Shown: piece by piece, positions 34,556 to 43,469 of the stretch
Numbering within the stretch: position 1 is the stretch's first letter
Layout: every line of letters starts with the position of its first letter
Source: Akkermansiaceae bacterium
GTDB taxonomy: Bacteria > Verrucomicrobiota > Verrucomicrobiia > Verrucomicrobiales > Akkermansiaceae
NCBI GenBank assembly: GCA_019634595.1
Contig: JAHCBC010000003.1
Location: forward strand, 62,001 to 126,000
Direction of reading: 5' to 3'
DNA: 64,000 nucleotides
Translations under genes and position numbers: made by a program
The notes under the pieces: generated by a model
The model's input: the letters and a program-made list of their open reading frames with translations, nothing else
The model's database searches: none
What the model was told of the DNA's origin: nothing

Positions 34556-35404
34556 TCACCGCAGGCTGACGGGATGGAGATCGCCGTGCGACCTCACTTG
34601 CAGCCCGTCACGGTCCGCGGTGCGCTTGAGATAGCCCAGCAGGTTGCGCGGACCGTCATCGGCGATGGGAGCGACGCTGGTGATGGCGCCGCATTCGTCG
34701 CCTTCCTCCGAAACCAGGATGTCACCCGGCTCGACGGGGACGTTCCCGGCGGTTGCCAGCCGGACGAGGTTGCGGTTCACCTTTCCGGCGGTTTTCACGC
34801 GGGAGATGACCTCCTGACCGATGTAGCAACCCTTGTGATAGGAAATATCCGTGGCTTCGAGGGCGGCTTCCGGTGGCAGCATGCCCTCCACCAGTTCACT
34901 GCCCCAGGCGGGCACACCATTCGCGACCCGGAAAGTTTCCAGTTCATCGGCGGAGATCGCCTGAAGCGTGGCCGGGAATTCGATGGGATAGTCCACCGGC
35001 ACCCATAGGTCGATGCCCTCCACACCGTAGCGGTTCGCCCTGCGGGCGAGCGAGTGACCGGCGGACGGGGCCGGAGCCCCGACAAGGTGGTAGAGTTGGT
35101 ATTCCCCCGAGTTGTCCGTGACCTCCACATCATCCGCGATGAGGTATTTCGTCAGGCGGGCCTCCAGTTCCTCGGCGGTGCCGACGGGGGCGGTGATCCA
35201 GATGACCCCCTCCTTCATCGCCGTGATATGGACGCGGTGCTGGAGCCTGCCCTTCGCGTCGGTGATGCAAGAGGGCAGCGCCACATCCGGCGTCGCCAGC
35301 TTCACATCCTGGGTCATCTGGCCGTTGAGGAAGCGCACGGCATCCGGCCCGCGGAACTCAAGGATGGCGGGATAGCCCAGATCAACACGGAAAGAGCGGC
35401 TCAT
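34556..35404 (-). CDS. ygfZ: YgfZ/GcvT-family folate-binding protein
   Basis: 282 residues. The family signature KGCYIGQE is at 191-198, preceded by a GcvT-like fold (RFLNGQMTQDVK, FRVANGVPAWGSELVEGMLP). YgfZ is a tetrahydrofolate-dependent protein that supports iron-sulfur cluster enzymes such as MiaB. Its ATG overlaps the oxidoreductase stop by 4 bases (ATGA), the last gene of a three-gene minus-strand operon. Confidence 0.92.
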   Translation of the reverse strand: MSRSFRVDLGYPAILEFRGPDAVRFLNGQMTQDVKLATPDVALPSCITDAKGRLQHRVHITAMKEGVIWITAPVGTAEELEARLTKYLIADDVEVTDNSGEYQLYHLVGAPAPSAGHSLARRANRYGVEGIDLWVPVDYPIEFPATLQAISADELETFRVANGVPAWGSELVEGMLPPEAALEATDISYHKGCYIGQEVISRVKTAGKVNRNLVRLATAGNVPVEPGDILVSEEGDECGAITSVAPIADDGPRNLLGYLKRTADRDGLQVRSHGDLHPVSLR

Positions 35405-36261
35405 GGATCAGGATGAAGATAAGGTTTCGCCAGCGCGGAGAAATCCAGATCCGCGAGGCCGTCGTCACAAAGCTCCCTCATGCGGCCGGAGACGGCGCGG
35501 ATGGCGGGGGCGTTCAGCCCGGCCTGCTCCGCCAGCGTCACGGCATAGCTGCTGTCCTTCCACATGTTCGCCATGGAGAAGTGGGTGTCGAAATCCCCCG
35601 TCGCCATGCCCGGCAGCTTCATGGCGCTGAGACCGGAGGCATGCGCGTTGAGCGCCACGGCCCGCTGGAAGTCCTCCGCGAAGACGCCATGTTTCACGGA
35701 GATGGCCAGTGCCTCCGCGAGCGCCTGCACCGTGCAGGCGGAGATGAGGTTCGTCGCCAGCTTCACCACGGTGGCGGAGCCGATGCCACCGCAGGGCAGC
35801 AGGGACTTCGCCGTGACCATGAGGTACGGCTCCACCTCCGCCACCAGCGCGGGGTCCCCGCCGGTGTAGTAGACGAGCTGGCCGCCTGCTGACGCATTCT
35901 TGCTCCCGGTGAACGGGGTATCGAGAAACCGGGCACCGCGTTCCGCGCAGCGCTCCGCCAGCCATCCGGTGGTCTCCAGATCCACCGTCGCGTGGTTCAG
36001 CACGATCTGTCCTTCCTTGAGGCAAGGGGAAATGCGCTCCATCACACCGCGCACGGCGGCGCGGTCCTTCAGGTAGATGGAGATCACCTGCGCGCCGTCG
36101 ATCGCTTCCTCCGGGGTGGCCGCCTCATCCGGCAGGCCTTTCGGCGTGCGGTTCCACGCCTTCACCCGCCAACCCGCTTCGCGGAGCCTGGCCAAGGCGC
36201 GGGAGCCGATGATCCCCAGCCCCAGCACCGCCGCCCTCTGGATGTCGGGCATGCTGCTCAT
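35401..36261 (-). CDS. NAD(P)-dependent beta-hydroxyacid dehydrogenase
   Basis: 286 residues. N-terminal Rossmann motif AAVLGLGIIGSRALARL, then VLNHATVDLETTGWLAERC, FLDTPFTGSKNASAGGQLVY, and the catalytic Lys in VVKLATNLISACTVQALAEA. This is the 3-hydroxyisobutyrate dehydrogenase/glyoxylate reductase family. Substrate uncertain. Overlaps both neighbours by 4 bases, so the three genes are translationally coupled. Confidence 0.92.
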   Translation of the reverse strand: MSSMPDIQRAAVLGLGIIGSRALARLREAGWRVKAWNRTPKGLPDEAATPEEAIDGAQVISIYLKDRAAVRGVMERISPCLKEGQIVLNHATVDLETTGWLAERCAERGARFLDTPFTGSKNASAGGQLVYYTGGDPALVAEVEPYLMVTAKSLLPCGGIGSATVVKLATNLISACTVQALAEALAISVKHGVFAEDFQRAVALNAHASGLSAMKLPGMATGDFDTHFSMANMWKDSSYAVTLAEQAGLNAPAIRAVSGRMRELCDDGLADLDFSALAKPYLHPDP

Positions 36262-37106
36262 TTCTGCCGTTGCAGTGCCAGTTCCGCCAGCTTCGCCGCC
36301 TGTTTCCGGATCTCCGAGATCTGTTCCTTCGCCGGTTCCTTGCCATCCTCGATGACCATGGCATGGCGCAGGCCGGAAAGGATGTCCCGCATCTGGGTAT
36401 AGTTGGGCCGCTCCGAAATGCGTGGTTCCAGACCGGCGACGGACTCCGTGTAGTAGTCCGCGATGTCCTCACGCATGACCTTCCGCGCGCGTTCCGGGGA
36501 AAACTGCTTGTCCACGGCGACGGTGGAAACCTCCAGCGCGCGGATCCAACCTCCCAGGGAGATGAGATGGGCCAGGTCCGCATCACGCAGGGTGATGAGT
36601 TCCCGCACGACATCCCGCTGGGTGGAGGCCAGCTCCTTCTTGAGCTGCTCCACTTCCTGCTTCTTCGAGCTTTCCAGCAAGCTGGCCGCGTGGCTGTTCA
36701 CGCGGTCGCCCACGCCGAGCGCCTTGCCATAGCGGGTGAGGTCGGCGGCCAGCGCCTCCACCTTCTCCATCTGGCCGGCCTGCACGACCAGGAAACCATC
36801 CGCGATGAGGAATCCCAGCTCCATCGCCAGGTCGGCCCGTTCCCTCGGGGTGGAGGGTGGATATTTCCGCTCCGTCTCCACCACGGGCAGCGGCATCAGG
36901 AACTGGAGGGTATCGAAAAGTTTCGCAATGGATGGCGCGGTGAATTCGTTCACCGCCAGTTCCTCCAGCACGTGCGGATCATCCAGCAGATCCGCCGGAA
37001 CCCCGCCGGCGGCGGCGTTTTCCGCAGGTGCGGGTGCGGGCGGTTCGTTCTGTGCCACGAGCGGCAGGCAGAGCAGAGCGAAGATGGTCGCGATCCGATG
37101 TTTCAC
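36258..37106 (-). CDS. Secreted helical protein of unknown function
   Basis: 282 residues from GTG 37106, which begins a clean signal peptide (VKHRIATIFALLCLPLVAQ). The frame is open to 37271, but that part overlaps a REP element and lacks signal character. The mature part is predicted helical: ERADLAMELGFLIADGFLVV, QAGQMEKVEALAADLTRYG, KKQEVEQLKKELASTQRDVV. No known domain recognised. First gene of the operon with the dehydrogenase and ygfZ. Confidence 0.65.
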   Translation of the reverse strand: MKHRIATIFALLCLPLVAQNEPPAPAPAENAAAGGVPADLLDDPHVLEELAVNEFTAPSIAKLFDTLQFLMPLPVVETERKYPPSTPRERADLAMELGFLIADGFLVVQAGQMEKVEALAADLTRYGKALGVGDRVNSHAASLLESSKKQEVEQLKKELASTQRDVVRELITLRDADLAHLISLGGWIRALEVSTVAVDKQFSPERARKVMREDIADYYTESVAGLEPRISERPNYTQMRDILSGLRHAMVIEDGKEPAKEQISEIRKQAAKLAELALQRQK

Positions 37107-37196
37107 AGCGCAAGCGTGGCATCGTCGAGGAGGTTCGGCAACCGGCAAAGTGAGGTTCAAAAACGGCAGGGATGTGATCGTCAGGGCCGATGTGGT

Positions 37197-37300
37197 GGGC
37201 GGAAGTCGTGAGACTTCCGGCTGGGGGAAGCCCATCGGGGATCGGATCCGGTTTGCGAGTGGTGGGTCCACCCCACCGAATTTCTCACGAAATTCGCTAC
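37197..37300. repeat. Family A palindrome pair, inverted
   Basis: The left hairpin CGGAAGTC-GTGA-GACTTCCG is followed by GCTGGGGG. The right hairpin on the minus strand is GTAG then CGAATTTC-GTGA-GAAATTCG. The two stems differ completely in their variable bases, yet both pair perfectly. Located between divergent genes. Confidence 0.85.
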
Positions 37301-37306
37301 TCAGTC

Positions 37307-37448
37307 ATGGCGACCAAAAGAAAAGCGGCCCGACTGATCATCTCGAAGGAAAAACCCATTAACCCTTGAGCATCTCAGTCGGACCGCCTGTGTCTTGCGA
37401 CAAACATGGAATAGCACCTGTCGTGCCAACTTCGGAAACGAAACACAG
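37307..37448. ncRNA. Structured intergenic region, candidate small RNA or leader
   Basis: A 13-bp inverted repeat with one mismatch (37325-37337 and 37375-37387) has further pairing inside it, and on the minus strand it is followed by TTTTCTTTT, like a terminator. Next to it are CTGTGT/ACACAG (37388 and 37443) and CGACA/TGTCG (37398 and 37419). On the plus strand a 20-codon frame, MATKRKAARLIISKEKPINP, spans 37307-37369 and overlaps the hairpin, so a leader peptide is an alternative. The whole gap 37107-37535 holds this region plus the family A pair and no longer gene. Confidence 0.35.
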
Positions 37449-37535
37449 AAACAGATATGTCACTTATCCCCGCGGGTTCCCGGGTGGCTTCTTCCCTCTT
37501 GCCGCTCCAGCAGGTTCGTGAGAATCTTCCACCGC

Positions 37536-37883
37536 ATGGCTGATAAGACGTTGTTCCAGAAAATCTGCGACAAGGAGATCCCCGCTGACATCGTCCACGA
37601 GGACGACCTCTGCGTCGCCTTCCGGGACATTTCCCCGCAGGCTCCGGTCCACATCCTCATCGTCCCGCGCAAGCCCATCCCGCGGATCGCGGCCGCGACG
37701 GCGGAGGACGCCGCCACGCTGGGCCACCTCCTCCTCACCGCCGGAAACATCGCCCGCAGCGAGGGCATCGTGGACACCGGCTTCCGCGTCGCCATCAACA
37801 ACGGCCCGCACGGTGGTGAAACGGTCCCCCATCTCCATGTCCACCTTCTCGGCGGACGTCCGCTCCAGTGGCCACCCGGCTGA
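37536..37883 (+). CDS. HIT family protein (histidine triad)
   Basis: 115 residues from ATG 37536. Standard HINT-type protein: LFQKICDKEIPADIVHEDD, VAFRDISPQAPVHILIVPRK, and the histidine triad HLHVHLLGG. Purine nucleoside phosphoramidase-type hydrolase in the cytoplasm. The open frame extends 47 codons upstream into the structured region, but family length and start favour this ATG. Confidence 0.95.
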   Translation: MADKTLFQKICDKEIPADIVHEDDLCVAFRDISPQAPVHILIVPRKPIPRIAAATAEDAATLGHLLLTAGNIARSEGIVDTGFRVAINNGPHGGETVPHLHVHLLGGRPLQWPPG

Positions 37884-37890
37884 ATCCCCC

Positions 37891-38562
37891 ATGAAACGCT
37901 TCCTTTCCCTGATCCTCGCCGTCTTCTCCATGTCCTCCGTCCATGCAGGGGAGGCGGGCTTGGTAAAACCCGTGGCCACCCACGCGGTCCTCGTCCACGG
38001 CATTTTCGAGGATGGGAGGCGTTTCAAGAAAATGAAGGCACGGCTGGAGAGCCACGGCATCCGCTGCATCGCCCCGAAGCTCATCCACCACGATGGCATC
38101 GGCGGCCTTGATTTCCTGGCGGAGCATCTGAAGAAGGACATCGATGAAGCCTTCGGAAAGGATGAGAAGATCATCCTCATCGGCTTCAGCATGGGAGGGA
38201 TGGTTTCCCGGCACTACCTCCAGCAGCTCGGTGGCGCCTCACGCTGCGCCACCTTCATCACCATCTCGTCCCCCCACCACGGCACCGCCGCCGCATGGGC
38301 CTTCCCCAGCGAGGGAGCCGTGCAGATGCGCGCCGGCAGCGAGTTTCTCGCGGATCTCGCCCGCACGGAACACCGCCTCGGGAAGATGCCCGTCATTTCC
38401 TACCGCACGCCTCTGGATGTGATCATCCTGCCTGCGGAAAACTCCATCTGGGAGAGGGCGGAGAACGTCGCCTTCAACATCCCCGCCCACCCGATGATGA
38501 TCCAGTCGGAGAAAGTCATCGCGGACATCGAGCGGAGGATTCTTTCTTCCCCCGCCAGGTAA
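37891..38562 (+). CDS. Secreted alpha/beta hydrolase (lipase/esterase-like)
   Basis: 223 residues from ATG 37891. Signal peptide RFLSLILAVFSMSSVHA. Lipase core: HAVLVHGIFEDGRRF (oxyanion region), the nucleophile elbow GFSMGGMVSRHYLQ, and SSPHHGTAAAWAF. The catalytic His is probably in FNIPAHPMMIQSE. This matches small secreted triacylglycerol lipase/esterase-like proteins. Starts 7 bases after the HIT gene, so co-transcription is likely. Confidence 0.85.
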   Translation: MKRFLSLILAVFSMSSVHAGEAGLVKPVATHAVLVHGIFEDGRRFKKMKARLESHGIRCIAPKLIHHDGIGGLDFLAEHLKKDIDEAFGKDEKIILIGFSMGGMVSRHYLQQLGGASRCATFITISSPHHGTAAAWAFPSEGAVQMRAGSEFLADLARTEHRLGKMPVISYRTPLDVIILPAENSIWERAENVAFNIPAHPMMIQSEKVIADIERRILSSPAR

Positions 38563-38664
38563 GGGGGGAACAGCCCATCGCGCCATTCCAGCCAGGGTGA
38601 CACTCCGAAGGCGTGGCGGTGGAAATCCGCCCGCCCCGGCAAACCGTTGATGCCCTCGCAATTT

Positions 38665-38712
38665 CCGTCTCATTTTTACTATTGCATTTTATTTGCGTTA
38701 TTAGAGATTCCG
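38665..38712 (+). promoter_or_regulatory. AT-rich promoter region with an imperfect dyad, possible Zur-type operator
   Basis: The stretch before the 38720 gene is AT-rich in an otherwise GC-rich neighbourhood. It contains TATTGCA, a 7-base spacer and TGCGTTA (38680-38700), an imperfect dyad with GCA/TGC half-sites. Downstream lies a COG0523 GTPase, a class usually under Zur control. The operator call is inference. Confidence 0.3.
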
Positions 38713-38719
38713 GCACCCC

Positions 38720-39280
38720 ATGTCCGAATCACAATCCCGCATCCACCTGGCCGATGCTGCCCGCGGCCTGGCCCAGCAGATGATCTTCTGGGGGCATGAC
38801 GTCCGCCACCCGGATGGCAACGCGCTGGTCCGCTTCGGGCTGGTCCGCCGTCCATCCCCCGGCCTCCAGGGGACCAGTTGCTATTCCGCGGAGTGGGAGG
38901 ATGGCTTGGTCGAGCTTCATGGGACCGTCGCTTCCTGGACCTCCCCTTCCGGTCAATGTGGCTGCATCTTCTGCCGTGACCGGAAGCTCATCACCCTGTG
39001 GACCTCCAGCCATCCTCCGGTCCCCGGCCGGCATGACGCTCCCTCCGCTTGCCCGTCACAGCGCTGGGAAGCATTCCAGCCGCTGTTGCGCTGGCTGGTC
39101 CGCTACGAGGAATGGATCGCCTCGCAATTCCCGCCCGGATGGCGGGACGGCATATGGAGAACCATCAGGCGGCTGCCCAAAGGGAAACCGTGGCTCCCCC
39201 CTTCAGCCGCCCTCCGGTGGTGGACGCTCGCCCTTGCCGGTTCCCCGCCCCGCCCGAAACAGCTTTCACCGATCCCATGA
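38720..39280 (+). CDS. Conserved hypothetical protein coupled to a COG0523 GTPase
   Basis: 186 residues, no signal peptide. Recognisable stretches: [51 protein letters not shown] and [15 protein letters not shown]. The CGCIFC cysteines could bind metal. Proteins with the HPDGN...RRPSPGL...GTS pattern are found next to CobW-type genes in related bacteria (recollection). The stop overlaps the next start by 3 bases (ATGA), so the pair is translationally coupled. Confidence 0.7.
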   Translation: MSESQSRIHLADAARGLAQQMIFWGHDVRHPDGNALVRFGLVRRPSPGLQGTSCYSAEWEDGLVELHGTVASWTSPSGQCGCIFCRDRKLITLWTSSHPPVPGRHDAPSACPSQRWEAFQPLLRWLVRYEEWIASQFPPGWRDGIWRTIRRLPKGKPWLPPSAALRWWTLALAGSPPRPKQLSPIP

Positions 39281-40473
39281 AGACCATGCCGAAACTTCCC
39301 GTGACCATCCTCTCCGGATTCCTCGGAGCTGGAAAAACCACCGTCCTCAACCACATCCTCCACAACCGTGCCGGGAGGAAAGTCGCCGTGATCGTCAATG
39401 ACATGAGCGAAGTGAATGTGGACGCGGAATCCGTGCGGCGGGGGGATGCGGCACTGTCCCGCTCCGAGGAAAAGCTCGTGGAAATGTCGAACGGGTGCAT
39501 CTGCTGCACGCTCCGCGAGGATCTCATGCTGGAGGTTTCGCGGCTCGCGCGCGAAGGGCGCTTCGATGCCCTGCTCATCGAATCCACCGGCGTCTCCGAA
39601 CCGATGCCCGTGGCGGAGACATTCACCTTCACGGATGAAGCGGGCCGCTCGCTTTCCGATGTGGCGGAGATCGACTGCATGGTCACCGTGGTGGATGCGC
39701 CGAACTTTCTCCGGGACTACGGCTCGGGCGAACGTCTGGAGGATCGTGGCCAGGCCATCGGCGGGGAGGACCAGCGCACGCTGGTGGATCTGCTGGCGGA
39801 TCAGATCGAGTTCGCGAACCTCATTGTCATCAACAAGACCGATTGCGTGACCACCGGGGAACTCTCCACCGTGGAGGGGATGGTCCGTGCGCTGAACCCG
39901 CGGGCGAAGGTGATCCAGACTTCCCATGGGGAAATCCCCCCGGACCAGATCCTCGGCACCGGCCTTTATTCGCAGGCGGAAGCGGAGACATTCCCCGGTT
40001 GGCTGGATTCGCTGGTGCACCACACGCCGGAGACGGAGGAGTATGGCATCGGCAACTTCGTCTATGAACGCCGCCGTCCGTTCCACCCCGCGCGTTTCCA
40101 TGACCTGATCAACCATGAATGGCCCGGTGTGATCCGCTCGAAGGGACTTTTCTGGCTGGCTTCCCGGCCGGATCACGCCGGGTTCTGGTCGCAGGCCGGA
40201 GCGCTCGCCCGCAACCAGCATGCGGGACTGTTCTGGGCGGCGGTGCCTGAGAAGCAACGGCCGTCGGATCCCGGCTCCCGGGAGACGCTCCGGCGGTCGT
40301 GGAGGGAGCCGTGGGGGGACCGGCGGCAGGAGATCGTCCTCATCGGGCAGGGTCTCGACCGGGAACGCCTCGAAGGCCTGCTCGATGGCGCGTTGCTTTC
40401 GGATCAGGAATTCGCCGCGGGGCCGGATCATTGGACGCGGATGCCGGACCCGTTCGGGAAATGGTCATCGTAG
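39277..40473 (+). CDS. COG0523/CobW-family metal-chaperone GTPase
   Basis: 398 residues from ATG 39277. Walker A FLGAGKTT near residue 15, the metal-binding CICC motif at about 74 ([11 protein letters not shown]), Walker B-type [13 protein letters not shown] and the G4 motif NKTD. The C-terminal CobW_C domain has [18 protein letters not shown] and [15 protein letters not shown]. Members with an upstream partner and AT-rich promoter are usually zinc chaperones of the ZNG1/YeiR/YciC type. Zinc is therefore more likely than cobalamin here; no cobalamin genes are near. Confidence 0.9.
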   Translation: MKTMPKLPVTILSGFLGAGKTTVLNHILHNRAGRKVAVIVNDMSEVNVDAESVRRGDAALSRSEEKLVEMSNGCICCTLREDLMLEVSRLAREGRFDALLIESTGVSEPMPVAETFTFTDEAGRSLSDVAEIDCMVTVVDAPNFLRDYGSGERLEDRGQAIGGEDQRTLVDLLADQIEFANLIVINKTDCVTTGELSTVEGMVRALNPRAKVIQTSHGEIPPDQILGTGLYSQAEAETFPGWLDSLVHHTPETEEYGIGNFVYERRRPFHPARFHDLINHEWPGVIRSKGLFWLASRPDHAGFWSQAGALARNQHAGLFWAAVPEKQRPSDPGSRETLRRSWREPWGDRRQEIVLIGQGLDRERLEGLLDGALLSDQEFAAGPDHWTRMPDPFGKWSS

Positions 40474-40498
40474 TAATGGCGCAGCCATTCCGCTACGG
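40467..40498. repeat. AATGGC palindrome with GTAG on both sides
   Basis: GTAGT AATGGC-GCA-GCCATT CCGCTAC: a 6-bp perfect stem flanked by GTAG on one strand and GTAG (as CTAC) on the other. It overlaps the 3' end of the GTPase gene and lies 20 bases from a family A hairpin. Confidence 0.5.
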
Positions 40499-40516
40499 AA
40501 GAGGGAAGACGCGCAT

Positions 40517-40545
40517 CCAGCCGAAGGTCTCACGACCTTCGCTAC
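40517..40545 (-). repeat. Family A palindrome, single copy
   Basis: Minus strand: GTAG, then CGAAGGTC-GTGA-GACCTTCG, then GCTGG. Between the convergent GTPase and uvrA genes, 6 bases from the uvrA stop. Confidence 0.8.
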
Positions 40546-40550
40546 GCCCG

Positions 40551-43376
40551 TCATCGTGACATCCGGGCGAGGGCTTTCCCGGTCGGAGATGCCTTGTCCT
40601 TGCGGATCTTTTCCGGCGGTCCCTCGCTGACAAGGCTGCCGCCGTGCTTGCCGCCGCCGGGTCCCAGCTCGATGACCCAGTCCGCCGCGGCGATGACGTC
40701 GAGCTGGTGCTCCACCACCAGCACGCTGTGCCCGGCATCCCGCAACCGTATGAAGGCGGCCAGCAGTTTCTCGACATCGCCGAAGTGCAGGCCGGTCGTC
40801 GGTTCATCGAAGAGATAGAGCGTGTGGGGTGCCTGGGGCTTCGCCAGTTCCACGGCCAGCTTCAGCCGCTGCGCCTCCCCGCCGGAGAGGGTGTTCGCGG
40901 GCTGGCCAAGCTTCAGGTAGCCGAGGCCGAGTTCCTCCAGGATCTCCAGAATCTTGTGCAGCTTCGGGATGGGCCGGAAGAACACGCGCGCATCGCTCAC
41001 CGCCAGCTCCAGCACATCCGCGATGGACTTGCCCTTGTAGGTGATCTCCAGCGTCTCGCGGTTGAAGCGCTTTCCGAAGCACCCGGGGCAGACGACCCAG
41101 GCATCCGGCAGGAAATGCATCTCGATCTTGAGGCGTCCGTTGCCCATGCAGCGCTCACACCTGCCACCCGCGGCGTTGAAGCTGAAACGTCCCGGGCCGT
41201 AGCCGCGTTGTTTTGACAGCGCCAGCTTCGTGAACAAATCCCGCACCAGATCGAACGCGCCGGTGAACGTCGCCGGGTTCGAGCGCGGACTGCGGCCGAT
41301 GGGTGACTGGTCAGCCACCACGCACTTCTCGATCTGGTCCAGCCCGTCGATGCGATCGTGCGCTCCGGGCATCTCACCGGAGCCGTTGAAATGCCGCATC
41401 AACACCCGCCGGAGGATGTCATCCGCGAGGGTGGACTTTCCGCTGCCGCTTGGACCGGTGAGGCACACCAGCCTGCCGAGCGGGATCTTCACATCGATGT
41501 TCCGCAGGTTGTGCTCCCGCGCGCCGCGGATGACCAACTCCCCCAGACCGAGCGAGGATGGTGCGGGCGGAACGGAGATCTTTTTCCCGCGCAGCCACTC
41601 ACCGGTGGGCGATGCGATGCCATCCGGCAGTCCCTCCGCCAGCACCAGCCCGCCGCCCGCACCCGCGCCCGGCCCCATGTCGATGACCCAGTCCGCGGCG
41701 CGGATGATCTCCTCATCATGCTCCACGACGATGACCGTGTTCCCCAGATCCCGCAGGCGGGTGAGCGCGCCGACCAACCGCGCGGTGTCCGCCGCATGCA
41801 GGCCGATGCTCGGCTCATCCAGCACATACAAGACTCCCGACAAGCCCGCGCCGAGCTGGGTCGCCAGCCGGATGCGCTGCGCCTCCCCGCCGGAAAGCGT
41901 GCCGCTGGTGCGGTCCAGCGTGAGATAGTCCAGCCCCACCTCCGACAGGAAGGAAAGGCGCGAGCGCACATCATCCGCCAGCCGCCTGCATACCTCCGCC
42001 TTCGACGGATCCGGCTGGAATCCCTCCAGCCACTCCACCGCCCCGGCCACATCCAGCGCGCAGAAATCCTGGATGCCCAGCCAGCGGTCATCCGCCCCCC
42101 CGATCCGCACCGCGAGCCACTCACGCTTCAACCTCCTGCCTCCGCACACCCGGCAGGGCCGGTGCGCCATCACCCGCGCCAGCCTCCGGCGCACCGCCTC
42201 GCTGGAAGCCTCGCGGTATTTCCGCATCGCCTCGACGGTCAGCCCTTCGAATCGCTTCGTCTGCGGTTTCTTCTCCTTGCCGAGCTTCCATCCGGTGACG
42301 AGCTGCCCGCCGTCCAGCAGCACGCGCCTCACCTCCTCCGGCAGGCTGGAAAATGTCGAACTCTCCTGTAGATCATACTGGGCGAGCAACGCGGTCGTCT
42401 CCCGCTTGAACTGTCCGTCACGCTGGGATTTCTCCTTCCACCATCCCTTCATCCCGCCCTTCAGCAGCGGAAGTTCCTTTTCACCCAGCAGCAATGCCGG
42501 ATCACAGAACATCTCCGTGCCCAGCCCCTCGCAGGCGTCACACGCGCCCAAGTGCGAGTTGAATGAAAAGTGCTTCGGCGACAGCTCGCCCACGGTGAAG
42601 CCCGTCTCCGGATTCCGGTAGGAGGTCTGGAAGGAAAGGTCGCTCCACGCATCCGCGTCCGATGCCTGGACGGTTGCCCGCGCCTCGCTCCCGCAAAGAC
42701 GCAGCGCGGTCTCCACGGAGTCCGCCAACCGCGACTCCACACCCGCACGGATCACGAAGCGGTCCACCACGATCTCCACGGCGGAGGGCAGCTCCGGCCA
42801 GTTCTTCGCCGCTTCCTCCATCTCCAGCACCTCCCCATCCACCCTCACGCGGATGAAACCCTGCCGCTGCAGATCCCCCAGCAGACGCACCGGCTCGCCC
42901 AGTTCCTCCTTCGGCAGCGGTGCCAGCAGGATCACCTTCGTGCCTTCCGGCAGTCCGGCCAGCCGCGCCACGATGTCCGTCGGCCCCATCTTCTGCAGCC
43001 GGACACCGGTCAGCGGATCATGCGGCACGCCCGCGGCCGCCCACAGCACGCGCAGGTAGTCATAGATCTCCGTCGCCGTCGCCACGGTGGAGCGCGGGTT
43101 CAGCCCGCCGCCACGTTGCTCGATGGCGATCGCCGGACTGAGACCCTCGATCGAATCGACGTCCGGCTTCTCCAGTTGGTCGAGGAACTGCCGCGCATAA
43201 ACGGACAAGGATTCCACATACCTCCGCTGTCCCTCCGCATAGAGGGTGTGGAAGGCGAGCGAGGATTTCCCGCAGCCGCTGGGTCCGGTGATGACCACGA
43301 GTTTCCCCTTCGGAAGATCAATGTCGATGTTCCTCAGATTGTGCTGCCTCGCTCCCCGGATCCGGATGGTGTCCAC
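40551..43376 (-). CDS. uvrA: Excinuclease ABC subunit A (UvrA)
   Basis: 941 residues, standard UvrA length. First ATPase: Walker A ITGPSGCGKSSLAFHTLYAE with YVESLSVYARQFL. The first zinc-finger region has CDACEGLGTEMFC and CRVCGGRRLK; ABC signature TLSGGEAQRIRLATQLG. Second ATPase: Walker A LTGPSGSGKSTLADDIL; zinc finger CERCMGNG...CPGCFGKRFN; signature TLSGGEAQRLKLAVELA. Damage recognition in nucleotide excision repair with UvrB. The segment after IYDYLRVLWAAAG reads HDPLTG, where many UvrAs have HCPxCG, so one metal site is lost. Confidence 0.94.
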   Translation of the reverse strand: MDTIRIRGARQHNLRNIDIDLPKGKLVVITGPSGCGKSSLAFHTLYAEGQRRYVESLSVYARQFLDQLEKPDVDSIEGLSPAIAIEQRGGGLNPRSTVATATEIYDYLRVLWAAAGVPHDPLTGVRLQKMGPTDIVARLAGLPEGTKVILLAPLPKEELGEPVRLLGDLQRQGFIRVRVDGEVLEMEEAAKNWPELPSAVEIVVDRFVIRAGVESRLADSVETALRLCGSEARATVQASDADAWSDLSFQTSYRNPETGFTVGELSPKHFSFNSHLGACDACEGLGTEMFCDPALLLGEKELPLLKGGMKGWWKEKSQRDGQFKRETTALLAQYDLQESSTFSSLPEEVRRVLLDGGQLVTGWKLGKEKKPQTKRFEGLTVEAMRKYREASSEAVRRRLARVMAHRPCRVCGGRRLKREWLAVRIGGADDRWLGIQDFCALDVAGAVEWLEGFQPDPSKAEVCRRLADDVRSRLSFLSEVGLDYLTLDRTSGTLSGGEAQRIRLATQLGAGLSGVLYVLDEPSIGLHAADTARLVGALTRLRDLGNTVIVVEHDEEIIRAADWVIDMGPGAGAGGGLVLAEGLPDGIASPTGEWLRGKKISVPPAPSSLGLGELVIRGAREHNLRNIDVKIPLGRLVCLTGPSGSGKSTLADDILRRVLMRHFNGSGEMPGAHDRIDGLDQIEKCVVADQSPIGRSPRSNPATFTGAFDLVRDLFTKLALSKQRGYGPGRFSFNAAGGRCERCMGNGRLKIEMHFLPDAWVVCPGCFGKRFNRETLEITYKGKSIADVLELAVSDARVFFRPIPKLHKILEILEELGLGYLKLGQPANTLSGGEAQRLKLAVELAKPQAPHTLYLFDEPTTGLHFGDVEKLLAAFIRLRDAGHSVLVVEHQLDVIAAADWVIELGPGGGKHGGSLVSEGPPEKIRKDKASPTGKALARMSR

Positions 43377-43469
43377 CCCACCACCTCACCGCTGTTCGCA
43401 CGAACTGCCAACACCAAACCTGCGGAGGATCTTGAATTTTGTCCGCACCTACCTTATCTACGACATGCC

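Noticed and set aside
37395..37535. N-terminal extension of the HIT protein
   Set aside because: The 47 extra codons lie in the structured intergenic region and do not match the family; ATG 37536 gives the standard start.
38720..40473. Cobalamin biosynthesis role (CobW name)
   Set aside because: No cob/cbi genes or cobalamin riboswitch nearby; the CICC motif and neighbour favour a metal chaperone.
42570..43469. 300-codon extension upstream of the OmpA-DUF4892 gene
   Set aside because: It is antisense to uvrA; the signal peptide after ATG 43470 marks the real start.
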